Both the position numbers and the translations under genes were made by a program. From NCBI GenBank assembly GCA_022592435.1, contig JABYQS010000316.1, positions 1 to 31,938 on the forward strand: a stretch of DNA of 31,938 bases, given 5' to 3'. Positions 30,644 through 31,938 of the stretch are shown here, piece after piece; within the stretch, counting starts at the first letter, position 1; every line of letters starts with the position of its first letter. The DNA is from Cerioporus squamosus. Taxonomy: Eukaryota; Basidiomycota; Agaricomycetes; Polyporales; Polyporaceae. Below the pieces are notes generated by a model. The model searched no databases and had not been told where the DNA came from. It worked only from the letters and a program-made list of their open reading frames with translations.

Positions 30644-31938
30644 CTAGAACGTCTTCTGCGGAGCCTGATCCGTCCCGCTCTCGTACTTGCGCACATCCTC
30701 CCTGTTATCCTCGCGCGCGTCCGCCTTGAACGCCTGCACGTCCGGGCTGTCCATCATGCCCGCGACCTTGTCCGCCTGGAACTTCTTGAACGCGAACCCG
30801 GGCCCGGTGTGCGAGTAGTCTTTGCCATTCGCCTGGTCCTTATGGTACTTGACCTGCGGAAAGTCCGAGTCGGCAGAGTCGGGGTCGAGCGAGAGCGAGA
30901 CGAGCGCGTTGATGGTCGTGGACTTGATGTTGCCCGGGAAGGTCCAGGTCTGGTGGGTGTAAGACGCGATTTGTGCAAATGGTGCACGTCAATGTGAGGT
31001 CAAAGGAGAAGGGACCATGAGAACAAAGTGCGAAGGGACGTCCAAGCGAAAAGATGTACGCGATTTCAGCGCGTGACAGAGATGAGCGTCGAGGACCTCG
31101 GTACATCGCGACGTTGCACTCGAATGCTGGCAGAACGAGGATCGGGCCGCGCAGAGACCGAACGAATCAACGGCCGAGGGGCTCTGAACTGCAACGAATC
31201 GCAAGCGAGCACTCGAGAGGCCCATCAGCTTCGTTCTTTACACAGCGCACGGTGCGGACACGAGGAAGCAATCGCTAGGGGCGAACAATGTCTCCCACAA
31301 CCATCGAACTTCCTCGTGTGTCGCAGATCCGCATTCCGCAACAACTCTGCGGACTAATGAACTCCACGGCCTCGTCGCCGCAGTCGAGATGTTCAGAGAA
31401 CATTGAATCGCTTCGACGACCTCGTGCGGCCGCGACTACGGCGACGAAGATAGGCCGAGTGAAGAGCTTCTACATTCGAAACGACAGCCGCCGCGCACTC
31501 TAGACGAAACGTACGGTGTCTTCGACAATCGCGGAATAACACTTCTGAGTTGAAAATGCATATACACTGACTGTATGCGCAGATGCGCGCGTCATCCCCT
31601 GCCGTCCGTACAGAAAGAGAGGCCCACATCAAGCTTACGCACGAGTAGCGCATGCATGCGCAAAGAACATCCGGGTATAGAGCGGCAAGATGAAAGCCAT
31701 GCCAATCGGGCGGCGGCTTCGCAAGGGAGAACGATGCCATGGGCAATGTTCACTGGTTCGCGTGAGGATGCGAAGGATGCAGACGGACCACGAAGGAACA
31801 TGGGAAGGGAGGTGGACACTAGGTATGAACCACGTACCTGCTCGTTCTTGAACTGGATGAGGAGCGGGTCGTTCTTCACGACCTGGTAGCTCTCATTCTT
31901 GCTGGAGTGAAACAGTTTCGGGAGTGCGAACCACTGCC
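30644..31938 (-). CDS. C-terminal part of an unrecognised protein, runs off the window
   Basis: On the minus strand an exon entering from the window end (31838-31938) reads QWFALPKLFHSSKN, then VVKNDPLLIQFKNEQ, and stops at a GTACGTGG donor. In matching phase, 30644-30949 reads TWTFPGNIKSTTINALVSLS, SDFPQVKYHKDQANGKDYSH, TGPGFAFKKFQADKVAG and a charged tail ending APQKTF with a TAG. The composition and hydrophilic C-terminus suggest a soluble protein. I do not recognise the family, and the N-terminal part lies outside the window. The intervening 888 bp is far longer than other introns here and may contain an insertion or an unseen exon. Confidence 0.6.
30950..31837 (-). other. Very long intron (888 nt) of the terminal gene
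   Basis: On the minus strand this starts GTACGTGG and ends CACCCACCAG. No reading frame within it carries a recognisable domain. I found no terminal repeats or target duplication that would mark an inserted element. Confidence 0.45.

Noticed and set aside
1..31938. CRISPR arrays, bacterial operons, riboswitches
   Set aside because: No regularly spaced repeats are present, and the intron-rich genes show this is fungal nuclear DNA.

Overview
The window looks like a piece of nuclear genome from a basidiomycete fungus, most likely an agaricomycete of the Polyporales type. The evidence is a GC-rich sequence, many 46-76 nt GT-AG introns, basidiomycete-style HET-domain proteins, an Asteroid/XPG-like nuclease gene, and a Tnp2-type DNA transposon of the kind common in these fungi. 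The placement below phylum is inference.

Left part (1-8.6 kb), all on the minus strand: a HET-domain protein gene (HET copy 1, 281-2332), a seven-exon NAD kinase gene (3126-4603), a three-exon Asteroid-type XPG-like nuclease gene (5240-8383) and a tRNA-Leu(CAG) gene with a short anticodon-loop intron (8515-8603). The NAD kinase carries one single-base frame break and the nuclease carries five clustered ones. Their codons are otherwise well preserved, so these are either recent lesions or local assembly errors.

Middle part (about 8.74-17.2 kb): a Tnp2-type DNA transposon with a ten-exon transposase gene on the plus strand (8962-14702). A convergent accessory gene lies on the minus strand (14780 to about 16860) and encodes a protein with a Cys/His cluster and a coiled coil. 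The transposase is dead twice over: it has an in-frame TGA, and its fifth exon is split by a young nested LTR element (11403-12890). That element has two 230-bp LTRs that read as identical, a perfect 5-bp target duplication (AAGGC) and a single gag gene with no pol. It matches the description of a gag-only, TR-GAG-like non-autonomous Copia-type element.

Right part: two weak multi-exon candidates (17.26-18.29 kb) precede a second HET-domain gene (18767-20865, plus strand). It is a paralogue of copy 1 in inverted orientation, with recognisably related promoter and 5'UTR-intron sequence, and has one frame break in a G run. From 20.9 to 24.5 kb I can support only a tentative minus-strand locus. 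A small two-exon gene (24620-25217), a longer coiled-coil protein gene (27787-30309) and the last exons of a minus-strand gene leaving the window (30644-31938) follow. None of these three is recognised.

Taken together, a few housekeeping or DNA-metabolism genes sit beside self/non-self recognition (HET) paralogues, with nested mobile elements between the two HET copies. The most informative structure is the nested transposon complex, because its exon structure, target duplication and stop codon allow the order of events to be read from the sequence.
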